Positions 1 to 7,281 of a stretch of DNA of 36,144 nucleotides are shown here, one piece after another. Source of the DNA: Alphaproteobacteria bacterium (GTDB lineage Bacteria; Desulfobacterota; Binatia; UBA12015); the NCBI GenBank assembly GCA_017853315.1, contig JAFMJW010000012.1, positions 1 to 36,144 of the forward strand, read 5' to 3'. The position numbers and the translations under genes are program-made. The stretch's first letter is position 1. Each line of letters starts with the position of its first letter. The notes under the pieces are model-generated. The model made no database searches, was not told the origin of the DNA, and saw only the letters and a program-made list of their open reading frames with translations.

Positions 1-476
1 TAGAACTGCTCCTCGACCCCGAGCGACCAGAGGTGGAGCAGGGGGGCTTCGTGCGCTTCGCGGGAAAAGTAGCCGGTGTCGAGGTGGCGCCAGAACCACA
101 CGTTCGCGAGCGAGGCGATCGACCAGAGGCCGGCGAAGACCGTCCGGAGCGCGTCCTCGGGCATGAGCAGCACCTGCGCGCTGGCCACCACGACTCCGAC
201 CACGGCGAGCATCGGCAGCGCGATCCGTTTCACGCGTCGGCGGTAGAACCCCGCGACGCTGAACGTGCCGCGCTCGATCTCGGAGAGGACGTTGCGGGTC
301 AGGAGAAAGCCGGAGATCGCGAGGAAGACGTCGACGCCCGCGAACCCGCCGGGGACCCATCCCGCGTGGAGATGGAAGGCGATGACGGCGAGCACGGCGA
401 CGCCGCGCAACCCGTCCACGTCGGGTCGGTAGCGCGCGCCGGCGGTCGAGGCGTCGTCGCCACTTTTCGGGTTCAA
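1..476 (-). CDS. Acyltransferase-3 family membrane protein (OafA/YrhL type), N-terminal part only
   Basis: Reading leftward from a TTG at 476, about 158 residues are present before the gene leaves the window. The first hydrophobic segment follows YRPDVDGLRG and contains the R-x10-H signature of acyltransferase-3 enzymes (R of GLRG to H of AFH). It is followed by GGFAGVDVFLAISGFLL, YRRRVKRIALP and, at the edge, HLWSLGVEEQF, all standard family blocks. Known members are polytopic inner-membrane enzymes that move acetyl or other acyl groups onto surface glycans such as O-antigen; the substrate here cannot be read. TTG is chosen because GGTGGA lies 6 bases before it and no ATG or GTG occurs in frame just upstream. 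It lies 46 bases downstream of the frameshifted SnoaL-like gene on the same strand, so the two may be cotranscribed. The C-terminal domain is not visible. Confidence 0.88.
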   Translation of the reverse strand, partial: MNPKSGDDASTAGARYRPDVDGLRGVAVLAVIAFHLHAGWVPGGFAGVDVFLAISGFLLTRNVLSEIERGTFSVAGFYRRRVKRIALPMLAVVGVVVASAQVLLMPEDALRTVFAGLWSIASLANVWFWRHLDTGYFSREAHEAPLLHLWSLGVEEQF

Positions 477-522
477 CGGAAGTCCACCTGTCCGTGGGTC
501 TCGCGGCCCGACCGTCGGTCCG

Positions 523-597
523 TCAGATCGGCTTCCCCTCGTTCTTCTTCCAGCGCCGCATGAGCCGGTTGCTCGGCAGCGAGTCGCCCTGGACCTT
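523..597 (-). other. Frameshifted C-terminal tail of the SnoaL-like gene
   Basis: Just past the TAA at 596-598, the neighbouring frame encodes 24 residues beginning KVQGDSLPSNRLMRRW and ending in a TGA at 523-525. Dropping base 598 joins AGDETAK directly to this tail and gives a 181-residue protein. As I recall the family, ester-cyclase members end in a similar basic, LPSN-containing tail after the same position. The sequence shows the two joinable frames; that they were once one gene is inference. Confidence 0.6.
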
Positions 598-1069
598 ACT
601 TCGCGGTCTCGTCGCCCGCGACCGGCGGTCCTTCCGGCGACAGCAGCCCCACCCGGGCCAGCACGGAGGCCTGGTCCCGGTAGATGTGCTCGCGGGCGAC
701 CTTGCCGTCGACGAAGCGCACGGTCGCGACGAGCGGGATCTCGACGCGACGCCCGGTCGGCGCGACGCCGGGCAGCATCCAGTCGACCTCGCTCGTGTGC
801 GTGAACGAGAAGATCCTCTCGTCGACGACCTGGTCCTCGCCGACGGTGCGGCTGACCGGCGTGAGCGTCGTATCCGGCGGGTTCCCGCCGATGAACTGGT
901 CCACGTAGAACCGCTTCAGCTGGTCGTGGCCGATGCCGCCGGTCATCGTCGGGACGTGCTTCACTCGGGGTGCCCTCACCATCGTCGCCATGGTGGCGTC
1001 GACGTCGCGGGTCTCGAACTCCTGCAGGCAGTGCTCCTCCGAGAGCGCTGCGAGGTCGTGGGTCGGCAT
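596..1069 (-). CDS. SnoaL-like/NTF2-fold ester cyclase, truncated by an apparent frameshift
   Basis: 157 residues from ATG at 1069, with GAGGAG placed well upstream. The chain has the small alpha+beta-barrel pattern of SnoaL/NTF2-like proteins: an N-terminal helix region (LSEEHCLQEFETRDVDATMATM), then HDQLKRFYVDQFIGGNPPD, TLTPVSRTVGEDQVVDE, FTHTSEVDWMLPGVAPTGRRVEIP and FVDGKVAREHIYRDQASVL. This set of blocks matches the SnoaL-like proteins often annotated beside carboxymethylenebutenolidases; their substrates are mostly unknown. The frame closes at 596-598, but coding potential goes on for 24 more codons in the next frame to 523, so the native protein is probably 181 residues. It is divergent from the Cys-rich protein gene at 1314 and probably heads a transcript with the acyltransferase gene. 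Confidence 0.8.
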   Translation of the reverse strand: MPTHDLAALSEEHCLQEFETRDVDATMATMVRAPRVKHVPTMTGGIGHDQLKRFYVDQFIGGNPPDTTLTPVSRTVGEDQVVDERIFSFTHTSEVDWMLPGVAPTGRRVEIPLVATVRFVDGKVAREHIYRDQASVLARVGLLSPEGPPVAGDETAK

Positions 1070-1110
1070 GGTCTGCTCCTCTTCCCGAGGGGTTCCCGCG
1101 ATCGGGCGCG

Positions 1111-1138
1111 CCCCGGGGGGGCGCCGGGCCCCCCGGGG
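1111..1138. repeat. Perfect 10-bp GC inverted repeat between divergent genes
   Basis: CCCCGGGGGG at 1111-1120 and CCCCCCGGGG at 1129-1138 are reverse complements around an 8-base loop. The repeat lies 42 bases upstream of the SnoaL-like start and 176 bases upstream of the Cys-rich protein start. There is no T tract on either side, so it is not a typical terminator; it may be a leader hairpin or of no function. Confidence 0.5.
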
Positions 1139-1275
1139 GAACACGCTTACGACTCCGCGCACCCCGGGGCACCCGAGCCGTCGATCGAGGCGAGCCCCGG
1201 ACGAGATCGGAGCCTCCCGAAAACCCCTCTGGACGCGACTCGGCCCGCGGCGTACCGTCGTCTTCCCGGGGGAGA

Positions 1276-1306
1276 CCCTCCCGGGCAAGAGACGGACCCG
1301 GGAGGG
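1276..1306 (+). promoter_or_regulatory. Hairpin that buries the Shine-Dalgarno of the Cys-rich protein gene
   Basis: CCCTCCCGGG (1276-1285) and CCCGGGAGGG (1297-1306) form a perfect 10-bp stem with an 11-base loop. The ribosome-binding GGGAGGG is the 3' end of the right arm, and ATG follows 7 bases later. If folded, the stem would hide the ribosome-binding site, which would lower or condition translation. The pairing is visible; regulation is inference. Confidence 0.5.
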
Positions 1307-1313
1307 ACGAACG

Positions 1314-1829
1314 ATGAACGCGAAGATGACGATCGGAGCGGCCGTGATCGCGCTGCTCTCCCTGGCGGGCGTCGCCCGTGCCGTTCCGCCCGCGCCGGGC
1401 ACCTGTCCGGCCGACGTCGGCGAGGCGCTCGCCGCCGCCTGCCCCTGCGACGGAAGCCCCGCGTGGAAGAACCACGGCAAGTACGTGAGTTGCGTCGTCC
1501 GGCTGCGGAACCAGCTGCGCAAGGACGGCTGCCTCGACGACGTCGCCAAGAAGGAGATCGCGCGCTGCTCCGCCCGCTCGACCTGCGGCAAGGCGGACGC
1601 GGTCCTCTGCTGCACTTACGATACGAGCGGGGTCTGCGACGACCCGGTCGCCGACGGCACCGCGGCCGGGACCTGCAGCAACGACCTCGCGATCGCCTGC
1701 GACACGAGCGCCGACTGCGTGACGGCGGGCCCGCCGAAGGTGGCGAAGTCCGCCGATGCCTGCGTGGCCTCGGGCGGTACGGCCGTCGGCGGCGGCTCGG
1801 TCTGCAGCACCTGCCCCGCGCTGCCCTGA
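1314..1829 (+). CDS. Secreted cysteine-rich protein of unknown function
   Basis: 171 residues. Residues 1-23 are a clear Sec signal peptide: a lysine-containing start, a hydrophobic core AAVIALLSLAG and an ARA cleavage site before VPP. The mature part of about 148 residues has 16 cysteines (31, 43, 45, 60, 73, 85, 91, 99, 100, 108, 121, 129, 135, 150, 164, 167), an even number that fits a disulfide-rich periplasmic or extracellular protein. A central helix-like stretch with the blocks GKYVSC and KDGCLDDVAKKEIARCS precedes Cys-rich loops near the C-terminus. I recognise no enzyme motif and no named domain, so no function is assigned. The start is set by ATG with GGGAGGG 7 bases upstream, inside a hairpin. 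It is followed 134 bases later by the sulfatase-like gene on the same strand. Confidence 0.85.
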   Translation: MNAKMTIGAAVIALLSLAGVARAVPPAPGTCPADVGEALAAACPCDGSPAWKNHGKYVSCVVRLRNQLRKDGCLDDVAKKEIARCSARSTCGKADAVLCCTYDTSGVCDDPVADGTAAGTCSNDLAIACDTSADCVTAGPPKVAKSADACVASGGTAVGGGSVCSTCPALP

Positions 1830-1963
1830 CGCGGGCTGCGCGACGGGCGCACGACGGGACGTCCGGGGTCGGCCCCCCGCCGTCCCGCCGCGCTCGACGA
1901 GGGGAGGGGCCCTCGACGGCGACTTGACCGGCGCCCCTGCGCAGTGTTCCGCTCGCGGCACCG

Positions 1964-3949
1964 ATGCGGTCCAGGAACTCGACCGCGCGCGCGGCGCTCG
2001 CGGTGGTGCTCGCGACGATCTGCTCGTCGGCTGCCGCCCGCGCCGCAGAGAACGCGCGTGCCACCTCCGACCTCCTGTGTGCGCTCTCCCGGGAAGCGCC
2101 ACGGCCCGTCGGGGCGCTCGCGTCGGCGCCGGAGGGCTGCGGCTGCTCCGATCCGGCGTCCGCGTGCCGAGTGGTCGAGCTCGCGCACGACCGGAGGATG
2201 GCGCTCGGGATCGCGCCCGGCACGAGTCGTCGGATCGTGATCGCGCCGCCGCCGGAGGCCCGGCTTCGCCTCGCCGTCGGCGTGGCGGCGGCCGATCCGG
2301 CGCGCATCGACGTCGCCGTCCGGCTGCGCGACGGCGGGGGCTCCGTGGTGCGCGAGTGGCGGCACGAGGTGGTTCGTTGGGGCGGTTGGATCGACGTGGA
2401 GCTCGACATGGCCGGGCTCGCCCCCGACAGCGTGCGCGAGCTCGAGGTCGAGGCGGGAAGCGGCCCGCTCGCACCGCCCGGCGCGATGGCCGCAGTGGCC
2501 TTGCCGCGTTTCGTGCCACGACCGGTCTCGACGGTGGCGGCCGATCCCGTGCGCGGCGCGGGCGCAGGCCGAAGGCAGGCCGACCCCGCCCCGCGCAACC
2601 TCGTCCTGTACGTCATCGACACGCTTCGGGCCGACCACACCTCGACCTACGGCTACGTGCGTCCGACGACCCCGCACCTCGACCGTCTCGCACGCGAGGG
2701 GACGACCTTCGAGCACGCCTACGCGGTCGGAAGCTGGACCCGGCCGGCGATCGCCAGCATCTTCACCGGACTCCGGCCCGCCGCTCACCGCGTCGGCATC
2801 GACCGGGGCCTCGGTCCGTGGCCGCAGACGCTCGCTGAACGCTTCCGTGCGGCGGGCTGGTCGACCCGCGCCTTCGTGACCAACGTGCAGCTCGTTCCCC
2901 ACTCGCTCGGCTTCGACCGCGGCTTCGAGCGCTTCCTCGCCTTTCCGGGCAGCAGCGGTGCGCGGCTTGCGACGACCGCGGAGGTGAACCCGCCCCTCCT
3001 GCGCGAGTTCGAGACGTCGAGGGACGAACGCCTTTTCCTCTACGTTCACACCGTCGACCCGCACGCCCCCTACGACCCACCGGCCTGCTACCGGGGGCTG
3101 TTCGCCGACCCGGGCTACGACGGCACGATCCGGCCCCACGAGACGCTGAAGGTCCACCTCGCGGGGCGCACGATGTCGCCGGCCGACGTCGCGTGGGTGC
3201 GCGACCTCTACGACGAGGAGGTGCGCTTCCAGGACGAGATGCTGGGGACCCTGCTCGACCGACTGGCCGCGACCGGGCTCGACCGCGACACGGTGGTGGT
3301 CGTCGTCGCGGACCACGGCGAGGAACTCGGCGACCACGGAGGTTGGGAGCACGGCCAGCGGGCCTGGGAGGAACTCCTGCGCGTCCCCCTCGTGGTCCGC
3401 TGGCCCGGCCGGCCCGACCTGGCCGGTCGCCGGGTCGCCGAGCCCGTCCAGATCGTCGACATCCTTCCGACGCTGCTCGAAACGTTCGGGCTCCCGCCGG
3501 CGCCCGAGGCGCAGGGCCGGAGCCTCCTGGCGCTCGGCCGCCGGGGCTCGACGAAGGGCGCGGGCGAATCACGGGCGGATGTCGCCGAGGCGCTCGCCGA
3601 CCCGCATCCGGACGACGCGAAGCCGGCCGGCCCGACGCCCGTGGTCACGACCGAGTTCTGCGACGGGTACGACCTGCTGTCGATCCAGCGCGAGGGCTGG
3701 AAACTCGTGCGTCGCCGTCCGCGCGAGGGCGCGCCCGAGGATGCGCTCTTCCACCTTCCGAGCGACCCCGGGGAGCGACGCGATCGCGCCGCATCGAATC
3801 GTGGCCCGTTGCGCGATCTCGCGCGGCGGCTCGACGAGATCGTCCACGAGGACGAGCAACTCGCTCCCAAGGCGTCCTCGGGAGTCCCGGCCGCGATCCC
3901 CGACGACACGCGCCGTCGGCTCGAGGAACTGGGCTACCTCGAGCACTGA
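1964..3949 (+). CDS. Exported sulfatase-like hydrolase (alkaline phosphatase superfamily)
   Basis: 661 residues with a signal peptide (RAALAVVLATICSSAAARA, cleavage near residue 28), then about 180 residues of less recognisable beta-rich sequence, then the sulfatase fold from about residue 211. The fold opens with NLVLYVIDTLRADHTSTYGY (metal-binding D219) and continues with SWTRPAIASIFTG, FLYVHTVDPHAPYDPP and the second metal site DHGEELGDHGGWEHG near residue 449. In classical sulfatases the nucleophile lies in C/S-x-P-x-R and is converted to formylglycine. Here that position is Thr (T259, T-R-P-A-I), as in phosphotransferase-like members that use an unmodified Thr. It may therefore be a phosphohydrolase or phosphotransferase rather than a sulfatase. 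No lipobox is seen, so the product is probably periplasmic or secreted. No Shine-Dalgarno is seen before the ATG. Confidence 0.88.
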   Translation: MRSRNSTARAALAVVLATICSSAAARAAENARATSDLLCALSREAPRPVGALASAPEGCGCSDPASACRVVELAHDRRMALGIAPGTSRRIVIAPPPEARLRLAVGVAAADPARIDVAVRLRDGGGSVVREWRHEVVRWGGWIDVELDMAGLAPDSVRELEVEAGSGPLAPPGAMAAVALPRFVPRPVSTVAADPVRGAGAGRRQADPAPRNLVLYVIDTLRADHTSTYGYVRPTTPHLDRLAREGTTFEHAYAVGSWTRPAIASIFTGLRPAAHRVGIDRGLGPWPQTLAERFRAAGWSTRAFVTNVQLVPHSLGFDRGFERFLAFPGSSGARLATTAEVNPPLLREFETSRDERLFLYVHTVDPHAPYDPPACYRGLFADPGYDGTIRPHETLKVHLAGRTMSPADVAWVRDLYDEEVRFQDEMLGTLLDRLAATGLDRDTVVVVVADHGEELGDHGGWEHGQRAWEELLRVPLVVRWPGRPDLAGRRVAEPVQIVDILPTLLETFGLPPAPEAQGRSLLALGRRGSTKGAGESRADVAEALADPHPDDAKPAGPTPVVTTEFCDGYDLLSIQREGWKLVRRRPREGAPEDALFHLPSDPGERRDRAASNRGPLRDLARRLDEIVHEDEQLAPKASSGVPAAIPDDTRRRLEELGYLEH

Positions 3950-4038
3950 GCCGGGCGGCGCCCGGCGTCGCCCGGCATGCTCCCGGTGCGGTCGCGGCCG
4001 ACTCGCGCGCGGGCCCGACCGAGTGCGATCCCGCTTCC

Positions 4039-4437
4039 ATGCCGCGCGCGCGCCACGCTCCCGATCGTCCGCCGGACCCGCGCGGCGCACTCGGTCGCGC
4101 CGCGGAGGAGGCCGCAGCGCGGTTCCTCTCGGGGCTCGGATGGGAGACGATCGCGCGCAACGTCCGGCTCTGTGGCGCCGAGATCGACCTCGTCCTGCGC
4201 GACGAGGGCGCGATCGTGTTCGTCGAGGTGCGCTCGCGCTCGCGGCGCCTCCACGGTGGGCCGCTCGAGACCGTCGGCCCTGCCAAGCAGGCGCGCGTCG
4301 CGCGGGCGGCCGCGGCCTTTCTCGCCCGGTCGGGTCTCGGCTCGGTGCCGGCGCGCTTCGACGTCGTCGGCGTCGACTGGCGGGGCGGCGAGCCGCGCCT
4401 GGAGCACGTGCGAAACGCCTTCGAGAGCCCCCTCTGA
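4039..4437 (+). CDS. yraN: YraN/UPF0102 family endonuclease-like protein
   Basis: 132 residues. After a Pro/Arg-rich start come the family blocks GRAAEEAAARFLSGLGWETIARN, CGAEIDLVLRDEGAIVFVEVRSR and ARFDVVGV. The E-x-D-x(n)-E-x-R pattern is the restriction-endonuclease-like metal site found in this family. Family members are cytosolic; their role is unsettled, with Holliday-junction or DNA-processing functions proposed from fold. The length is normal. The start ATG at 4039 is the only one that gives the usual short N-terminus before GRAAEE. It lies between the sulfatase-like gene and serS on the same strand. Confidence 0.85.
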   Translation: MPRARHAPDRPPDPRGALGRAAEEAAARFLSGLGWETIARNVRLCGAEIDLVLRDEGAIVFVEVRSRSRRLHGGPLETVGPAKQARVARAAAAFLARSGLGSVPARFDVVGVDWRGGEPRLEHVRNAFESPL

Positions 4438-4614
4438 CGGGTTCGCCCGGCGGTGCGAAGGCCAGCCCGGCGCCCCGACCGGGCCGGGTCGACTCGACTC
4501 GGAGCACGCGGCGGCCACGCGCGCGCGCGGGCGGCAGGGCTCGCCCCGAGTCGTCGTTCTCGCCGACCCGCCCGCCCGGGGCTCCGTCGGCCCTCGTCCC
4601 GCCCCTCGCGCGCG

Positions 4615-4643
4615 GTGGCACCGGTGGACGGGGTTGGTAGAAC
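4615..4643 (+). promoter_or_regulatory. Predicted promoter for a leaderless serS transcript
   Basis: GTGGCA (4615-4620, four of six matches to TTGACA), a 17-bp spacer and TAGAAC (4638-4643). Only 8 bases separate the minus-10 box from the ATG of serS, so transcription would begin at or next to the start codon. No Shine-Dalgarno is present before this ATG. Confidence 0.45.
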
Positions 4644-4651
4644 CGCGCGCC

Positions 4652-5926
4652 ATGCTCGACGTGAAGCTCATCCGGGAGCGTCCCGATTTCGTGAAGGCCG
4701 AACTCGCCAAGGTGCAGGCGCCGGCGTCACTGGTGGACGACGTGCTCGACGCGGACCGCGCGCGGCGCGAGGCGCTGCGCTCGCTCGAGGACAAGCGGGC
4801 GGAGCGCACGCGTCGCTCGAAGGAGATCGGCGCGCTCCCTCCCGGGGAGCGCAAGTCGGCCGGGGCTTCGCTCAAGTCGCTCGCGGAGGCGATCGAGGCG
4901 GGCGAGGCCGAAGCCGCGGTCGCCGAGAGTCGCTTCGAGGAGGCGATGCTGCTCGTCCCGAACCTGCCGCACGAGGGGGTGCCGGTCGGGAGCGACGACT
5001 CCGAGAACCGCGTCGTCCGCGTGGTCGGCGAGCAGAAGTCGTTCGACTTCGAGCCCAAGCCCCACTGGGAGATCGGGCCGGCGCTGGGCGCGATCGACTT
5101 CGAGCGCGGCGTGAAGATCTCGGGCTCGCGCTTCTACGTGCTGATGGGGGAGGGCGCGCGGCTGCAGCGAGCGGTGATCTCCTTCATGCTCGACCTCCAC
5201 GTCCGCGAGCACGGTTACGTCGAGGTCTACCCGCCGGCGATGGTGAAGCGGGAGTGCCTCGTCGGCACCGGCAACCTGCCGAAGTTCGGCGATGCGCTCT
5301 ACCGCGACGCGGAAGAGGACTTCTGGTGGGTGCCGACGGCCGAGGTCCCCGTGACGAATCTCTACCGCGACGAGATCCTCGAGCCCGGGCGCCTGCCGAT
5401 CCGCCACGTCGCCTACTCGCCCTGCTTCCGGCGCGAGAAGATGTCGGCGGGCCGCGACGTCCGCGGCATCAAGCGCGGCCACCAGTTCGACAAGGTCGAG
5501 CTCGTGAAGTTCGTCGAGCCGTCGCAGTCCGACGCCGAGCTCGACTCGCTGCTCGCCGCCGCCGAGAAGGTCTGCGAGCGGCTCGGGCTCGCCTGGCGCG
5601 TGGTCCAGATGTGCACCGGCGACCTCAGCTTCACGGCCGCGATCAAGTACGACGTCGAGGTCTGGGCGCCGGGCTGCAAGGAGTGGCTCGAGGTCAGCTC
5701 GTGCTCGAACTTCCGCGACTTCCAGGCGCGCCGAGCGAACATCCGCTACCGCCCGGCGGCCGGGGCGAAGCCGGAGCTGGTACACACGCTGAACGGGTCG
5801 GGACTCGCGCTGCCGCGCGTCGTGATCGCGCTGCTCGAAACCTACCAGCAGGCCGACGGCTCGGTGCAGCTGCCGCCGGCGCTCGTTCCGTTCTTCGGCG
5901 GCGACGGCCGGCTCTCCGCCGCCTGA
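4652..5926 (+). CDS. serS: Seryl-tRNA synthetase
   Basis: 424 residues, the standard length for a bacterial SerRS. Residues 1-100 form the tRNA-binding antiparallel coiled-coil arm (MLDVKLIRERPDFVKAELAK through SLAEAIEAGEAEAAVAESRF). The class II catalytic core follows: HWEIGPALGAIDFERGVKISGSRF, motif 2 CFRREKMSAGRDVRGIKRGHQF, TGDLSFTAAIKYDVEVWAPG and motif 3 HTLNGSGLALPRVVIALLE. It charges tRNA-Ser with serine using ATP in the cytosol and is expected to be essential. All catalytic motifs look intact. The ATG lacks a Shine-Dalgarno but has a promoter-like TAGAAC 8 bases upstream. The next gene starts 16 bases after the stop, with its AAGGAGG overlapping the serS terminus, so the two are probably cotranscribed. 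Confidence 0.97.
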   Translation: MLDVKLIRERPDFVKAELAKVQAPASLVDDVLDADRARREALRSLEDKRAERTRRSKEIGALPPGERKSAGASLKSLAEAIEAGEAEAAVAESRFEEAMLLVPNLPHEGVPVGSDDSENRVVRVVGEQKSFDFEPKPHWEIGPALGAIDFERGVKISGSRFYVLMGEGARLQRAVISFMLDLHVREHGYVEVYPPAMVKRECLVGTGNLPKFGDALYRDAEEDFWWVPTAEVPVTNLYRDEILEPGRLPIRHVAYSPCFRREKMSAGRDVRGIKRGHQFDKVELVKFVEPSQSDAELDSLLAAAEKVCERLGLAWRVVQMCTGDLSFTAAIKYDVEVWAPGCKEWLEVSSCSNFRDFQARRANIRYRPAAGAKPELVHTLNGSGLALPRVVIALLETYQQADGSVQLPPALVPFFGGDGRLSAA

Positions 5927-5942
5927 AGGAGGCGGCCTCGGG

Positions 5943-6800
5943 ATGAGCCACGCCTTCCGCGTCGAGGTGAACGGCGTCGGGCTCGCCGTGGTCGATCACG
6001 CGCCCGGCCGTCGCGACCTGCCGACCCTCGTCCTCGCGCACGCGACGGGCTTCTGCGGCGGCGTCTGGGAGCCGATCGTGCCCGCGCTCTCCGAGCGGTT
6101 CCGGGTCGTCACCTACGACCAGCGGGGCCACGGCGACAGCGACAAGCCCGATGCGGCCTACGACTGGGCGGGCTTCGTCGCGGATCTTGCCGGCCTGGTC
6201 GACGCCCTCGGGTCGGGACCGGTGCTCGCGGCCGGCCACTCGAAGGGCGGGGCGGCGGTGGCGGGGGTCGCGGCGCGGCACCCGGGGCGCCTGTCGCGCG
6301 TCGTCCTGCTCGACCCGGTTCTGGTGGCGCCGCCCGTGCCCGGCGAGGACCGGGTGTCGAGCATCCGCCTCGCGGCCGGTGCACGCAGGCGGCGCGAGGT
6401 CTGGGAGAGTCGCGAGGCGCTGTGCGACTCGCTCGCCGCGCGATCGCCGTTCTCCGAGTGGCGCCGCGACTTCGTCGAGGCCTACGTGCGACACGGGACC
6501 GCGCCCACCGGGGACGGCCGCTTCCGGCTGAAGTGTCCCGGCGAGATCGAGGCTCGCGTCTACGAAGGGGCGGCGGCCTCGTCGAGCCTCGAGTTCCTGC
6601 GCGACGTCCGGATTCCCGCGCTCGTGGTGGCAGGGCAGGAGAGCGACGTGCTTCCGCCGGAACTGGCGCGCCTCGCGCTTTCGACCGCGCCCGACGCTCG
6701 TCTCGTCGTGTTGCCGGGCATCGGGCACTTCGTGCCGATGCAGGCGCCGGAGCGAAGCGTCGATCTGCTGGTCGGGTTCCTCTCGGGGGAGGCGACGTGA
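5943..6800 (+). CDS. Alpha/beta-fold hydrolase
   Basis: 285 residues. Classic alpha/beta-hydrolase blocks are present: oxyanion-hole HATGFCGGVWE (about residues 33-43), TYDQRGHGDSDKP, the nucleophile elbow GHSKGG with Ser100, a strand LVVAGQESDVLP that carries the acid, and LPGIGHFVPMQAPE with the catalytic His near residue 260. The triad therefore looks complete. No signal peptide or membrane segment, so it is cytosolic. Substrate cannot be told: esterase, lactonase, haloperoxidase-like and C-C hydrolase are all open. The start is set by ATG with AAGGAGG overlapping the serS stop, and the 16-base gap suggests cotranscription with serS. Confidence 0.9.
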   Translation: MSHAFRVEVNGVGLAVVDHAPGRRDLPTLVLAHATGFCGGVWEPIVPALSERFRVVTYDQRGHGDSDKPDAAYDWAGFVADLAGLVDALGSGPVLAAGHSKGGAAVAGVAARHPGRLSRVVLLDPVLVAPPVPGEDRVSSIRLAAGARRRREVWESREALCDSLAARSPFSEWRRDFVEAYVRHGTAPTGDGRFRLKCPGEIEARVYEGAAASSSLEFLRDVRIPALVVAGQESDVLPPELARLALSTAPDARLVVLPGIGHFVPMQAPERSVDLLVGFLSGEAT

Positions 6801-6843
6801 GCGCGCCGCGGCCCGCTCGCCGCCTCCCTCGCGAGACGGAGGC

Positions 6844-7023
6844 TCAGCGCTGCGGGGCGGGGCGGCGGGACGGCTCGGCCTTGCGGCCGAAGGCCGGGCG
6901 CTCGCCGTCGTCCGCGAACGGATCGGCGAGGCCGCGCACCCGGATCTGCCAGATCCCGCGGATGCGGGAGCCGGAGGCGAGAAGACGACGACGGTCCTTG
7001 GGCTGCGTGTTCGAGTTCATCAT
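6844..7023 (-). CDS. Possible small basic protein, 59 residues
   Basis: Starts with two ATG codons (7023 and 7020) and ends at TGA 6844-6846. The sequence runs from MMNSNTQPKDRRRLL through RIRGIWQIRVRGLADPF to a Pro/Arg-rich tail. Third codon positions are almost all G or C, as in the real genes here, and the start lies just after a relatively AT-rich patch with a run of seven T on the plus strand. No Shine-Dalgarno is evident. The frame stays open far upstream, but that part is opposite the ETF gene and looks like shadow. No domain recognised and no signal peptide; it may be spurious. Confidence 0.4.
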   Translation of the reverse strand: MMNSNTQPKDRRRLLASGSRIRGIWQIRVRGLADPFADDGERPAFGRKAEPSRRPAPQR

Positions 7024-7281
7024 GCAGGGCCCGGGTTGCAGCCCGCGTGCCAACTCGGGATCGCCCGGAATTCGGGGTTTTTTTCCGATGCATGGCAGCC
7101 GGGCGGCAGGATTCCCGACGCCTGCCCGGGCCGCGCGTCGGGATTCTGACAGGGTGGCCGGATCTCGTGGCAGGGCTGCGCGCCGGGTCACGACGCGGTG
7201 CGGCCCGGCGTGCGCAGCGACGGCGGCGAGAGCGGCTGCGAGCGTCCTGCACGAAGGGCCGGGATCCGAGAGGGGCGTCCC
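7024..7281. other. Intergenic stretch before the ETF gene, with a T7 tract
   Basis: No convincing gene other than the small ORF to its left. On the plus strand, a short CCCG/CGGG stem around GAATT (near 7066-7078) is followed by TTTTTTT at about 7079-7085, which could be a weak terminator for transcription from the hydrolase side. On the minus strand the same patch is an A tract that might help a promoter for the 59-residue ORF. The remainder is GC-rich sequence in which I see no signal. Confidence 0.35.

Noticed and set aside
494-1927. A 477-residue plus-strand frame rich in Arg
   Set aside because: It overlaps the SnoaL-like gene on the other strand and the Cys-rich gene in another frame, is full of Arg/Pro/Gly and has no domain: a shadow caused by high GC.
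1830-1963. CGGGACG/CGTCCCG inverted repeat after the Cys-rich gene, as a terminator
   Set aside because: The stem is short, its loop is long and there is no T run; too weak to list as a terminator.
1924-1963. TTGACC as a minus-35 box of the sulfatase-like gene
   Set aside because: No acceptable minus-10 box at 16-18 bp, so I do not call a promoter.
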